Positions 27,409 through 35,870 of a DNA stretch of 35,870 nt are shown here, in pieces. Origin of the DNA: Rhodoferax sp. (GTDB lineage: Bacteria; Pseudomonadota; Gammaproteobacteria; Burkholderiales; Burkholderiaceae_C); assembly GCA_030685025.1 (NCBI GenBank), contig JAUXWC010000221.1:1-35870 (forward strand), in the 5' to 3' direction. Each line of letters opens with the position of its first letter. Within the stretch, counting starts at the first letter, position 1. The notes under the pieces were generated by a model. That model was not told where the DNA came from. It ran no database searches and was given only the letters and a program-made list of their open reading frames with translations. A program made the translations under genes and the position numbers.

Positions 27409-27416
<8 letters not shown>
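26604..27416 (-). CDS. glpQ: Glycerol ABC transporter permease (MalG type)
   Basis: Inner membrane permease of 270 residues with about six helices. The cytoplasmic coupling EAA loop reads EIDETAYIDGYSFPRFFIRI, followed by FLPLIKAG. The first helix is FLLLYIVFALLPIYWMVNMS. The ATG at 27416 has GGAGGG upstream and overlaps the end of glpP by eight bases. The symbol follows the Rhizobium glycerol system and is unrelated to the E. coli phosphodiesterase GlpQ. Confidence 0.88.
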
Positions 27417-28298
<882 letters not shown>

Positions 28299-28302
<4 letters not shown>

Positions 28303-29375
28303 GGCACGATCTCCTCATTGCGGTAGAAGCAGGTGTGCTCGCCCATCACTTTCAGGTGCACGCTCTCGCCCGGCGCAATCTGCGCAGCATCGGACGACAG
28401 GCGCGCCTTCAGCGTCTGCCCGGCGATGTCGGCACTCAGCATCACATGGGTTCCTACATCCTGAATCCGCGACACGGTAACCGGCAGGGAGCCCGCTGTG
28501 CCTGGCGGGACCAGCTCGACGTACTCGGGACGCACCCCCAGCTTGAGTTCTCCGTCGGACAACATTCGCCCCGACGGCAGCGGCAAGGCCACGCCAGCAA
28601 CATGCACCATGCCGCCATGTGCCTGTGCTGGCAGGAAGTTCATGCCCGGCGAACCGATGAAGTGGCCCACGAACGTGTGGCTGGGTCGCTCGAACAGGTC
28701 GGCCGCCGAGCCCACTTGCACCGCGCGTCCGCGCGTCATCACCACCACCTGGTCGGCAAAGGTCAGGGCCTCGACCTGGTCGTGGGTCACGTAGATCAGG
28801 GTCAGCTTGAGTTCGTGGTGAATCTGCTTGAGTTTGCGCCGCAGTTGCCACTTCAGGTGCGGGTCGATCACCGTCAGGGGTTCATCAAACAATACGGCCG
28901 ACACATCCGAGCGGACCAAACCCCGGCCAAGTGAGATCTTCTGTTTGGCGTCGGCCGACAGACCCGCCGCGCGCTGGTTGAGTTGGCCACTCATTTCCAG
29001 CATCTCCGCGATCTCGCCGACGCGCTTGGTGATCTGTTCTTTGGAGACCTTGCGGTTGCGCAGCGGAAACGCCAGGTTCTCGGCCACGGTCATGGTGTCG
29101 TAAACCACCGGAAATTGAAACACCTGCGCAATGTTGCGCGCTTCGGGGGTGTGGCGGGTGACATCCCGGCCGTCAAAACGCACGCTTCCCTGCGAGGGCA
29201 CCAGCAGGCCGGACATGATGTTCAGCAGAGTTGTCTTGCCGCAGCCCGACGGCCCGAGCAGCGCGTAGGCGCCGCCATCTTCAAAGGTCATGCGCAGCGG
29301 CAGCAGGGCGAAGTCGCTGTCCTGCTTGGGGTTGGGCCTGTAGGCATGGGCCAGGTCCAGTTCAATCCGCGCCAT
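28299..29375 (-). CDS. glpT: Glycerol ABC transporter ATP-binding protein, atypical signature motif
   Basis: ABC ATPase of 358 residues with a C-terminal TOBE/MalK-like regulatory region (about 245-358). Walker A GPSGCGKTT (41-49), Q-loop Q87, Walker B AVLFDEP (160-166) and switch H198 (IYVTHDQVEAL) are canonical. The signature is LSADAKQKISLGRGL (139-153) instead of LSGGQ. The start at 29375 has GGAGGG upstream and sits one base after the glpS stop. Symbol as in Rhizobium; it is not the E. coli G3P antiporter GlpT. It is expected to form a heterodimer with GlpS. Confidence 0.88.
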
Positions 29376-29376
29376 C

Positions 29377-30450
29377 TCAACGCCCTCCGCCGCGAACCGG
29401 GGCCAGCAAGAGCGCCCCCTCGCGGTCAAACACATACATCTGCGCCGGCTCGCAGTAAAGGGTGATCGCCGACCCGAGGTCGAAGTAATGCACACCTGTC
29501 AATTGGGCCACCACTTCACCGACCGGCGTGTCCGCATGAACAAAGGTATCCGAGCCGGAGATCTCCGCCAGTTCCACCGTCCCGTGCAGCACCACGTCGC
29601 CTGGCGCCGCAGTCACGCGCAGGGCGCTGGCACGCAGGCCAACGGTCAGTTCACGCGACGCGCTCGGCGGCACGGCCAAGCGCACCGACGCGCCGCCCAG
29701 CAGTTGCACATCGCCGGCGTTGACGGTTGCCGGCAACAAGTTCATCGGCGGGTCGCTGAAGGCGCGCGCCACGCGCAAAGATTGAGGTTTGTGAAACACG
29801 TCGGCGGTGGGGCCATACTGCAGCAGTTCGCCCGCATCCATGACGGCGGTATAGCCCCCTAGCAGCAGCGCCTCGCCCGGCTCGGTGGTGGCATAGACCA
29901 CGGTGGAGTCGCCCGAGGCAAACAGCGCGCTCAATTCCTCGCGCAGTTCCTCACGCAATTTGTAGTCCAGGTTGACCAGCGGTTCGTCCAGCAACATCAA
30001 AGGCGCGCCTTTGGCCAGGGCGCGGGCCAGGGCCACGCGCTGCTGCTGGCCGCCGGAGAGCTCGGCCGGGTAGCGGTCCAGGAACATTTCGATGTGCAGC
30101 TTCTCAGCCAACTCCCGCACCCGCTGTTCGATGTTGCGCTCGCCACGCAGCTTCAGCGGCGAGGCAATGTTGTCCCGCACCCGCAGGGACGGGTAATTGA
30201 TGAACTGCTGGTAGACCATGGCCACGTTGCGCGCACGCACCGGCACGCCCACCACGTTGTGGCCGTTCACCAGCACGCGGCCAGTGGTGGGCACATCCAA
30301 GCCAGCCATGACCCGCATCAGGCTGGTCTTGCCCGCCTGCGTGGCGCCGAGCAGCACCGTCACCGCGCCAGTGCGCGGCGCAAGGCTCATGTCGTACAAC
30401 CATGACTGCGCGCCAACCTTCTTGCTGATGCCCTCAAGAGCCAACTGCAT
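29377..30450 (-). CDS. glpS: Glycerol ABC transporter ATP-binding protein, lacks switch histidine
   Basis: ABC ATPase of 357 residues and first gene of the glycerol uptake operon. Walker A is GATQAGKT (35-42), Q-loop around Q81/Q82, the signature [15 protein letters not shown] (131-145) is perfect, and Walker B is LMLLDEP (151-157). The switch position reads [12 protein letters not shown], so the usual histidine is threonine (T189). A TOBE-like C-terminal half follows. ATG 30450 is preceded by AAGGTGG. Divergent glpR lies 161 bp away across a repeat-rich operator region. Confidence 0.88.
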   Translation of the reverse strand: MQLALEGISKKVGAQSWLYDMSLAPRTGAVTVLLGATQAGKTSLMRVMAGLDVPTTGRVLVNGHNVVGVPVRARNVAMVYQQFINYPSLRVRDNIASPLKLRGERNIEQRVRELAEKLHIEMFLDRYPAELSGGQQQRVALARALAKGAPLMLLDEPLVNLDYKLREELREELSALFASGDSTVVYATTEPGEALLLGGYTAVMDAGELLQYGPTADVFHKPQSLRVARAFSDPPMNLLPATVNAGDVQLLGGASVRLAVPPSASRELTVGLRASALRVTAAPGDVVLHGTVELAEISGSDTFVHADTPVGEVVAQLTGVHYFDLGSAITLYCEPAQMYVFDREGALLLAPVRGGGR

Positions 30451-30468
30451 CACGCCACCTTTGCTACG

Positions 30469-30569
30469 TTCGTTCAAAACCGGACTATTTTCGAATTCGC
30501 GAATTATTGTTCGTTTTAACTCGTTTAAACCTAGTGGTTACCCTATATTGGTTCTCTTTCTTTCGTTTT
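30469..30569. promoter_or_regulatory. Putative GlpR operator array in the glpS-glpR intergenic region
   Basis: AT-rich divergent promoter region with repeated TTCGTT-type half-sites: TTCGTT at 30469-30474, TTTTCGAA at 30488-30495, TTCGCGAA at 30496-30503, TTCGTTTT at 30510-30517, CTCGTTTA at 30520-30527 and TTCGTTTT at 30562-30569. This resembles the TTTTCGTT-type half-sites described for DeoR-family GlpR in pseudomonads, suggesting repression of both glpS and glpR. Confidence 0.6.
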
Positions 30570-30611
30570 ACAGTTCTTGGACACAAATCAGCCACCAGTT
30601 CCCAGAACCCA

Positions 30612-31379
30612 ATGAACCCCAATCCGAGACAGCTCACCTTGCTAAGCGTGGTTCAGGCCCAGGGTTCGGTGACCGTGGAAGAACTGGCCGAGAAGCTGGA
30701 CGTCACCCTGCAAACCGTGCGACGCGATGTGCAACGACTGGCTGACGAGGGCCTGCTCAAGCGCTTTCACGGCGGCGTGCGCACGCCCGGCTCCACCATC
30801 GAGAACATTGCCCACCAGCAGCGCGAAAGCCTCAACGCCGAGGGCAAGGCGCGCATTGCCCGTGCGGTGGCTGCCGCCGTTCCCAACGACTGCTCGCTGA
30901 TCCTGAACATCGGCACCACCACCGAGGCGATCGCCCGCGCGCTGCTGTCGCACTCGGGCTTGCGGGTCATCACCAACAACCTGAATGTGGCCAATATCCT
31001 CAGCACCAATGCGCGCAGCGAGGTGATTGTGGTCGGCGGGGTGGTGCGCGGGCGCGACCGCGGCATCGTGGGGGAGGCGGCGGTGGACTTCATTCGCAAG
31101 TTCCGGGTTGATATCGCGCTGATTGGCATCTCCGGTATCGAGGCCGACGGCACCCTGCGGGACTACGACTACCGCGAGGTCAAGGTCTCGCAAACCATCA
31201 TTTCGCATGCCCGCGAGGTTTGGTTGGCCGCCGACTGCAGCAAGTTCAACCGCCCCGCGATGGTGGAGGTGGCCACCCTGTCTCAGATCGACCGGCTGTT
31301 TACCGATGCGCCGCCACCGGAGCCCTTTCCTACTTTGCTGGCGCAGGCCCAGGTGCGCTACGAAGTGGCCCCGGACTGA
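30612..31379 (+). CDS. glpR: DeoR-family glycerol-3-phosphate regulon repressor
   Basis: Transcription factor of 255 residues. The N-terminal DeoR winged helix-turn-helix is visible (QLTLLSVVQAQGSVTVEELA, then KLDVTLQTVRRDVQRLADEG). The C-terminal sugar-phosphate sensor domain has LNIGTTTEAIARAL, VITNNLNVANIL, VVGGVVRGRDRGIVGEAA, and DIALIGISGIEADGTLRDYD. The start at 30612 (MNPNPRQLTLL) is preferred to an upstream extension that would run through the operator region. It is divergent from the transport operon and followed by glpK, so it likely senses glycerol 3-phosphate. Confidence 0.93.
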   Translation: MNPNPRQLTLLSVVQAQGSVTVEELAEKLDVTLQTVRRDVQRLADEGLLKRFHGGVRTPGSTIENIAHQQRESLNAEGKARIARAVAAAVPNDCSLILNIGTTTEAIARALLSHSGLRVITNNLNVANILSTNARSEVIVVGGVVRGRDRGIVGEAAVDFIRKFRVDIALIGISGIEADGTLRDYDYREVKVSQTIISHAREVWLAADCSKFNRPAMVEVATLSQIDRLFTDAPPPEPFPTLLAQAQVRYEVAPD

Positions 31380-31459
31380 AGCCCTTGCGCCGACCCGGCC
31401 CGGCGTGTACAAGGTCAGGTAATTTCAATCCCCACCCGACGCACTGACACCACACCCCC

Positions 31460-32950
31460 ATGACCTATCTGCTCGCCCTGGACCAGGGCACCTCCAGTTC
31501 ACGCAGCATCGTGTTTGACGCCAAGGGTCAGGTCGTAGCCCAGGCGCAAATGGAGCTGGCCCAGATCTATCCGCAACCCGGCTGGGTCGAACACGACCCG
31601 CAGGAGATCTGGCGCACGCAATTAACCACCGCGCGCGAGGCCCTGGCCAAGGCTGGCATCGAGGCCAGCCAGGTCCGCGCCATCGGCATCACCAACCAGC
31701 GTGAAACCACGGTGGTGTGGAACCGCCGCACCGGCCTGCCGATCCATCACGCCATCGTCTGGCAGGACCGGCGCGCCGAGCCAACCTGCGTCGCGCTGCG
31801 TGAACGCGGACTGGCCGAGACCATCCAGGCCAAGACCGGCCTGCTGGTGGATGCTTACTTCTCAGGCACCAAGCTCAAGTGGCTCCTGGACCACGTGCCC
31901 GGCGCCCGACAGCAAGCCGCCAATGGCGAGCTGGCCTTTGGCACGGTGGACAGTTGGCTGATCTGGTGCCTTACCCAGGGCGTGGTGCATGCCACCGACG
32001 TCAGCAATGCGTCGCGCACGATGCTCTTCAACGTGCACACCAACCAGTGGGACGACGAGTTAATGAAGGCGCTGGACATTCCTGCCAGCCTGATGCCCAG
32101 CGTCAAACCCTCCAGCGCGTTGTATGGTGAACTGGCGCCCGAGCTGCTGGGCCACCCGATTGTGATCGGCGGCGTGGCCGGTGACCAGCAAAGCGCCTTG
32201 TTTGGGCAGGCTTGTTTCAAGGCCGGCATGCTCAAGAACACCTATGGCACCGGCTGCTTCATGCTGATGCACACCGGCACGCACTTTCAGACCTCGCACA
32301 ACGGCCTGATCACCACCAGCGCGGCGCAGCCCACGGCACAAGCCGAGTTCGCCATGGAAGGCAGCGTCTTTGTGGGCGGCGCGGTGGTGCAGTGGCTGCG
32401 CGACGGCTTACACGCCATACAGGGCAGCGGCGAGGTGCAGGCACTGGCCCAAAGCGTGCCGGATTCGGGCGGGGTGATCGTGGTGCCGGCCTTTACCGGG
32501 CTGGGCGCGCCCTACTGGAAACCGGATGCCCGCGGCACCATCACCGGCCTGACCCGCGGCAGCACCGTGGCCCACATTGCGCGCGCCGCGCTGGAAAGCA
32601 TTGCCTACCAGAGTGCCGCCCTGCTGCTGGCGATGAGTCGCGACGCGGTCGAGGCCGGTGGTGCAGCGGTGGCTGAACTGCGGGTTGACGGTGGCGCCTG
32701 TGTCAACGACTTGCTGATGCAGTTCCAGGCCGATCTACTGGGCATTCCGGTGATTCGTCCGGCCGTGACCGAGACCACCGCGCTGGGTGCCGCCTACCTG
32801 GCCGGCCTGGCCTCCGGCGTGTACCAAAACACCGACGAGCTCAGCGCGCTGTGGCGCGCCGAGCGGCGCTTCCTGCCCACCATGGGTACCGAACGCGCCG
32901 CCAGCCTGATGGCACGGTGGGAGCACGCGGTGCGCCAAACCACCCTGTGA
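31460..32950 (+). CDS. glpK: Glycerol kinase
   Basis: FGGY-family kinase of 496 residues that phosphorylates glycerol to sn-glycerol 3-phosphate. Motifs are [16 protein letters not shown] (phosphate loop near residue 6), [25 protein letters not shown], the FGGY signature region with [15 protein letters not shown], and [20 protein letters not shown]. Length is normal. It starts 80 nt after glpR and has no strong ribosome site. It provides the substrate for GlpD and the effector for GlpR. Confidence 0.97.
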   Translation: MTYLLALDQGTSSSRSIVFDAKGQVVAQAQMELAQIYPQPGWVEHDPQEIWRTQLTTAREALAKAGIEASQVRAIGITNQRETTVVWNRRTGLPIHHAIVWQDRRAEPTCVALRERGLAETIQAKTGLLVDAYFSGTKLKWLLDHVPGARQQAANGELAFGTVDSWLIWCLTQGVVHATDVSNASRTMLFNVHTNQWDDELMKALDIPASLMPSVKPSSALYGELAPELLGHPIVIGGVAGDQQSALFGQACFKAGMLKNTYGTGCFMLMHTGTHFQTSHNGLITTSAAQPTAQAEFAMEGSVFVGGAVVQWLRDGLHAIQGSGEVQALAQSVPDSGGVIVVPAFTGLGAPYWKPDARGTITGLTRGSTVAHIARAALESIAYQSAALLLAMSRDAVEAGGAAVAELRVDGGACVNDLLMQFQADLLGIPVIRPAVTETTALGAAYLAGLASGVYQNTDELSALWRAERRFLPTMGTERAASLMARWEHAVRQTTL

Positions 32951-33039
32951 CAAGGACTTGGGCGCACTGGCCGCCTGGCAATTGTTTAGACTCCCAGCTT
33001 GGCCACAGGCTTGGCCCGACCGAATCCACAGGGGACAAC

Positions 33040-33855
33040 ATGGGTGAGCGAATTGCATTTATTGGCGGCGGCAACATGGCGGGCGCCATCATCGGCGGCC
33101 TGATCAAGCAGGGCACCCCGGCCAATGACATTGATGTGGTCGAGCCCTACGCCGAGCCCCAGGCGCAGCTCAAGTCACTCTACGGGATCACCGCCCAGGC
33201 GCAGCCAGGCGCGGTCTTGACGCAAGCGTCGGTGGTGGTCTGGGCGATCAAGCCACAGACCTTTCGCGAAGCCGCCTTGCAGGTGCGTTTTCATACCAAG
33301 AACGCCTTGCACTTGAGCGTGGCCGCCGGCATCCGCAGCGACAGCATTGCCCGCTGGGTCGCCTCTGAACGGGTGGTGCGCGCCATGCCCAACACCCCCG
33401 CGCTGATCGGCAAAGGCATCACCGCGCTGTACGCACGACCCGCCGTGCAAGCGGACGAAAAGGCCCGGATCGAGAAAGTGCTTGCACCTACTGGACAGCT
33501 TCTTTGGCTGGACGCCGAAGTGCAACTCGACGCGGTCACGGCCTTGTCGGGCTCGGGCCCTGCCTACGTGTTCTATTTCATGGAGGCCATGATCGACGCC
33601 GGCTCTGCAATGGGACTGACGCGTGACCAGGCCTACAAACTCGCCATGGCCACCTTTATTGGCGCCGGCGAATTGGCCCATTCATCCAATGAGCCCCCCG
33701 AAATCCTGCGCGCCCGTGTCACCTCCAAGGGCGGCACGACCCACGCCGCCATCTCGTCCCTGGAGGATGACGAGGTCAAGACCCGTTTCGTGCGGGCCAT
33801 GCATGCGGCCCGGCGCCGCGCCAAGGAAATGGGTGATGAGTTTGGCGGCACATGA
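33040..33855 (+). CDS. proC: Pyrroline-5-carboxylate reductase
   Basis: NAD(P)H-dependent final enzyme of proline biosynthesis, 271 residues. The Rossmann motif IAFIGGGNMAGAIIGGL (5-21), the VVVWAIKPQ strand, RAMPNTPALIGKGITAL and the C-terminal signature ALSGSGPAYVFYFMEAMIDA followed by the SKGGTTHAAI block are all present. The ATG at 33040 has AGGGG six bases upstream; the longer open frame is not needed. It stands alone here without a YggS-type neighbour. Confidence 0.96.
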   Translation: MGERIAFIGGGNMAGAIIGGLIKQGTPANDIDVVEPYAEPQAQLKSLYGITAQAQPGAVLTQASVVVWAIKPQTFREAALQVRFHTKNALHLSVAAGIRSDSIARWVASERVVRAMPNTPALIGKGITALYARPAVQADEKARIEKVLAPTGQLLWLDAEVQLDAVTALSGSGPAYVFYFMEAMIDAGSAMGLTRDQAYKLAMATFIGAGELAHSSNEPPEILRARVTSKGGTTHAAISSLEDDEVKTRFVRAMHAARRRAKEMGDEFGGT

Positions 33856-34013
33856 CTCGGCTTGCAGGCCACGACGGCGTCCTGGGCGTCAAGAAACGGC
33901 CAGACTTTGAACACTGGGTCAACGCGTACGTCTTGCCGGGCGTTAAACAAGCAGTTGGGCGCGCTGCCGCTTGACGCGCCTTCTTTCAACGTACTTCCAC
34001 ACGGGTTATTTCC

Positions 34014-34229
34014 ATGAAAAAACTGCTTGCAGCCTTGATCAGCGCCGCCTTGCTGGCCGCACCCTTGAGCGTCATCTCCACTTCAGCCTCGGCGCAGACC
34101 GCGCCTGCAGCCCAAGACGGCAAAGTAGGCGCAGTTGCCAAGACCAAGGCCAAGGCGAAACCCAAAGCCAAGGCCAAGAAGAAGGCCAAGAAGAAGACCA
34201 AAAAGGCTGCGGCAAAGAAGTCCAACTGA
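34014..34229 (+). CDS. Exported lysine/alanine-rich small protein
   Basis: Protein of 71 residues. Residues 1-27 form a clear signal peptide (KKLLAALISAALLAAPLSVI start, cleavage near ASA-QT). The mature chain is about 45 residues of TAPAAQDGKVGAVAKTKAKA, then Lys/Ala repeats resembling histone H1 or AlgP-type tails, ending in AAAKKSN. Such a strongly basic, probably disordered peptide in the periplasm could bind polyanions such as LPS, DNA or acidic polymers; acid-shock proteins have a similar layout. Function is unknown. It is followed by an intrinsic terminator and stands as a single transcription unit. Confidence 0.75.
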   Translation: MKKLLAALISAALLAAPLSVISTSASAQTAPAAQDGKVGAVAKTKAKAKPKAKAKKKAKKKTKKAAAKKSN

Positions 34230-34270
34230 TCGCCACACCCCGGCGCCCGCCGCACCGGCGCACGTCAAAG

Positions 34271-34295
34271 AAGCCGCTCGACCCAAGCGGTTTTT
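34271..34295 (+). terminator. Intrinsic terminator after the Lys-rich protein
   Basis: CCGCT (34274-34278) pairs with AGCGG (34286-34290) around a seven-base loop, extended by a G-T and two A-T pairs, and followed by five T. Confidence 0.75.
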
Positions 34296-35150
34296 CTATT
34301 TCAGGGCGTAACTGAGTGCAATGCCCGCGAACACGCAGAAACCCAGCCAATGGTTGAGACGAAAGGCCTTGAAACAGCCATCGCGCTGGCGGTGTCGGAT
34401 CAGCGTGCCGTGCCACAGCGCCTGCGCCGCCGCCAATGCCAAGCCCAGGGCAAACGCCGCGCCCAGTTCACGCGCTGCAAGTGCCCAGGCCCATAAGCCC
34501 AGGTGCAACGCATAGAACCCCATGATCGCTGCCACATCAAAGCGCCCCAGCGTGATGGCCGAAGTCTTCATGCCGATCCTCAGATCGTCATCACGGTCCA
34601 CCATGGCGTATTCGGTGTCGTAGGCCAATACCCAGAACAGGTTGCCAACCAGCAGCAACCAAGCCAACGGCGGAACCTGTGACTGCACGGCAGCAAAAGC
34701 CATCGGAATACCAAAGCTGAACGCCACTCCCAGCACCGCCTGCGGCATGGCAAAGAAACGCTTGGCGTAGGGGTAGACCACCGCCACCGCAAGCGCGGCG
34801 AACGACCATATCACCGCTGCGCGGTTGACCGTTAAAACCAAGCCGAATGCCAACAGCGCCAAGACGGCACCAAAGAACAAGGCCTGCCTGGGCGTCAAGG
34901 CGCCACGGGTCACCGGGCGCTGCGCGGTGCGCTTGACATGGCGATCGAACTCCCGATCCGCCACGTCGTTAAGACAGCACCCGGCGCTGCGCATCAGGAT
35001 GGTGCCCAACACAAACACCGTCAGCAGATGCCAGCCAGGCCAGCCATGCGAGGCCACCCACAGCGCCGACAGACTGGGCCACAAAAGCAGCAACCAACCG
35101 GCGGGGCGATCCCAGCGGATCAAATCAAGGTAGAGAGGAACTCGGTTCAC
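34296..35150 (-). CDS. ubiA: 4-hydroxybenzoate polyprenyltransferase
   Basis: Integral membrane prenyltransferase of 284 residues with about eight or nine helices, which attaches the polyprenyl tail to 4-hydroxybenzoate in ubiquinone synthesis. The two aspartate-rich motifs are NDVADREFD (61-69) and [13 protein letters not shown] (177-189), and RPVTRGAL follows the first. It lies 82 nt downstream of the oxyR-type gene in the same direction, an arrangement common in Burkholderiales. The spacer is AT-rich and may hold its own promoter. Confidence 0.96.
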   Translation of the reverse strand: MNRVPLYLDLIRWDRPAGWLLLLWPSLSALWVASHGWPGWHLLTVFVLGTILMRSAGCCLNDVADREFDRHVKRTAQRPVTRGALTPRQALFFGAVLALLAFGLVLTVNRAAVIWSFAALAVAVVYPYAKRFFAMPQAVLGVAFSFGIPMAFAAVQSQVPPLAWLLLVGNLFWVLAYDTEYAMVDRDDDLRIGMKTSAITLGRFDVAAIMGFYALHLGLWAWALAARELGAAFALGLALAAAQALWHGTLIRHRQRDGCFKAFRLNHWLGFCVFAGIALSYALK

Positions 35151-35232
35151 GGCGCGCCGGTCAACGTTAACAGATTGCTATGTATTTTATAGCTTAAAAC
35201 CTAATACAGCGCTGTAAACCAAGCATATTTCG

Positions 35233-35870
35233 CTATGACAACCGGGTCACGCCCGGCAGCTCGCAGGCGTAAATGGCATTGCGTAGCGCCGCAATGGCCT
35301 CATAGCGGGTAAAGCTGCGCCGCCAAGCCAGCACCACGCGCCGGGTCGGTGGGTCGCCGGCAAAGGGCAGGTATTTGACGTAGGCATCCTCGTCGCGCTT
35401 ACGCCGGGGCTTGTCGGCCAGCGCCTCCTTGGGCACGCTCAGACGCGGCACCAGGGTCACGCCCATGCCCGCCGCCACCATGTGTTTGATGGTCTCCAGC
35501 GAGGAACCCTCGAAGCTCTTGCGAATGCCCTCGGCGTTGCTGGAGAAGCGGGCGAACTCCGGGCAGACTTCGAGCACATGGTCACGAAAGCAGTGGCCAC
35601 TGCCCAGCAGCAGCATGGTTTCGAGCTTGAGCGCCTCGGTGGTGACGGTGTTGTGCTTCGCCAGCGGATGCGTGACCGGCACCACCGCGTAGAAGGGCTC
35701 GTCGTACAAGGGCGCCAGCGCCAGGCCAGCATCCGGGAAGGGCTCGGCCAGGATGGCGCAATCGATCTCGCCGGTGCGCAGCATCTCCAGCAGCTTGACG
35801 GTGAAGTTCTCCTGCAGCATCAGTGGCATTTGCGGCGTGCGCTCGATCACCTGGCGCACCAGATCCGGCA
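35233..35870 (-). CDS. oxyR: OxyR-type LysR regulator, C-terminal part (cut by window edge)
   Basis: About 211 residues of the LysR effector domain are visible, running to the window edge; the DNA-binding helix-turn-helix lies outside. The redox pair typical of OxyR is present in GSGHCFRDHVLEVCPEF: the peroxidatic cysteine follows GH, and the resolving cysteine is nine residues on. Other OxyR blocks include DCAILAEPFPDAGLALAPLY, SSLETIKHMVAAGMGVTLVP and RRVVLAWRRSFTRYEAI. It is expected to activate peroxide defence genes. Placement before ubiA fits Burkholderiales. Confidence 0.92.
   Translation of the reverse strand, partial: PDLVRQVIERTPQMPLMLQENFTVKLLEMLRTGEIDCAILAEPFPDAGLALAPLYDEPFYAVVPVTHPLAKHNTVTTEALKLETMLLLGSGHCFRDHVLEVCPEFARFSSNAEGIRKSFEGSSLETIKHMVAAGMGVTLVPRLSVPKEALADKPRRKRDEDAYVKYLPFAGDPPTRRVVLAWRRSFTRYEAIAALRNAIYACELPGVTRLS

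Overview
The window looks like chromosomal DNA of a betaproteobacterium, most likely Burkholderiales near Comamonadaceae (Rhodoferax/Polaromonas-like). The basis is high GC, the rplN-to-rplQ ribosomal order, the oxyR-ubiA pair, and protein sequences of that flavour. Genus is inference, because no search could be run.

Region 1 (1 to about 11.7 kb) is an accessory stress and metabolic cluster. It holds a pyruvate dehydrogenase-type E1 alpha (cut by the window edge), an acetyl-CoA synthetase-like ligase, a CBS-pair protein, a divergent solo GroEL, a phosphoribosyltransferase, an alpha/beta hydrolase, an AmmeMemoRadiSam radical SAM enzyme preceded by a 40-residue remnant of the Memo protein, a PyrR-like protein, a triple-BON protein, a small lipoprotein, a DUF2279-type exported protein, a PEBP (YbhB/YbcL) protein and a truncated Hsp20. 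Its content resembles low-oxygen-activated stress loci described in Burkholderia. Seven 14-bp palindromes of FNR/Anr type (TTGxx-N4-xxCAA) lie upstream of its transcription units. Each has a -10-like hexamer 21 or 22 nt downstream, which is class II FNR promoter geometry. One of them drives no gene. It points into about 195 nt of non-coding DNA that ends in a strong intrinsic terminator, so it is a candidate oxygen-responsive small RNA. This regulon plus sRNA is the most novel signal in the window.

Region 2 (12.0-13.3 kb) holds a protein with an internally duplicated domain whose second copy keeps an HExxH motif, and a C-terminal flavodoxin fragment.

Region 3 (13.3-22.5 kb, all minus strand) is the spc-alpha translation supercluster: rplN-rplX-rplE-rpsN-rpsH-rplF-rplR-rpsE-rpmD-rplO-secY-infA-rpmJ-rpsM-rpsK-rpsD-rpoA-rplQ, then initiator tRNA-fMet and a hairpin terminator. 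A near-consensus sigma-70 promoter lies in the 349-nt leader before rplN.

Region 4 (22.6-33 kb) is a complete glycerol uptake and catabolism locus. An ABC transporter of the Rhizobium GlpSTPQUV type and glpD are on the minus strand. The repressor glpR and then glpK run divergently, with repeated TTCGTT-type operator half-sites in the shared promoter. Glycerol is imported by the ABC system, phosphorylated by GlpK and oxidised by GlpD.

Region 5 (33-35.9 kb) holds proC, a small exported lysine/alanine-rich protein with a terminator, ubiA, and the C-terminal part of an OxyR-type LysR regulator cut by the window end.
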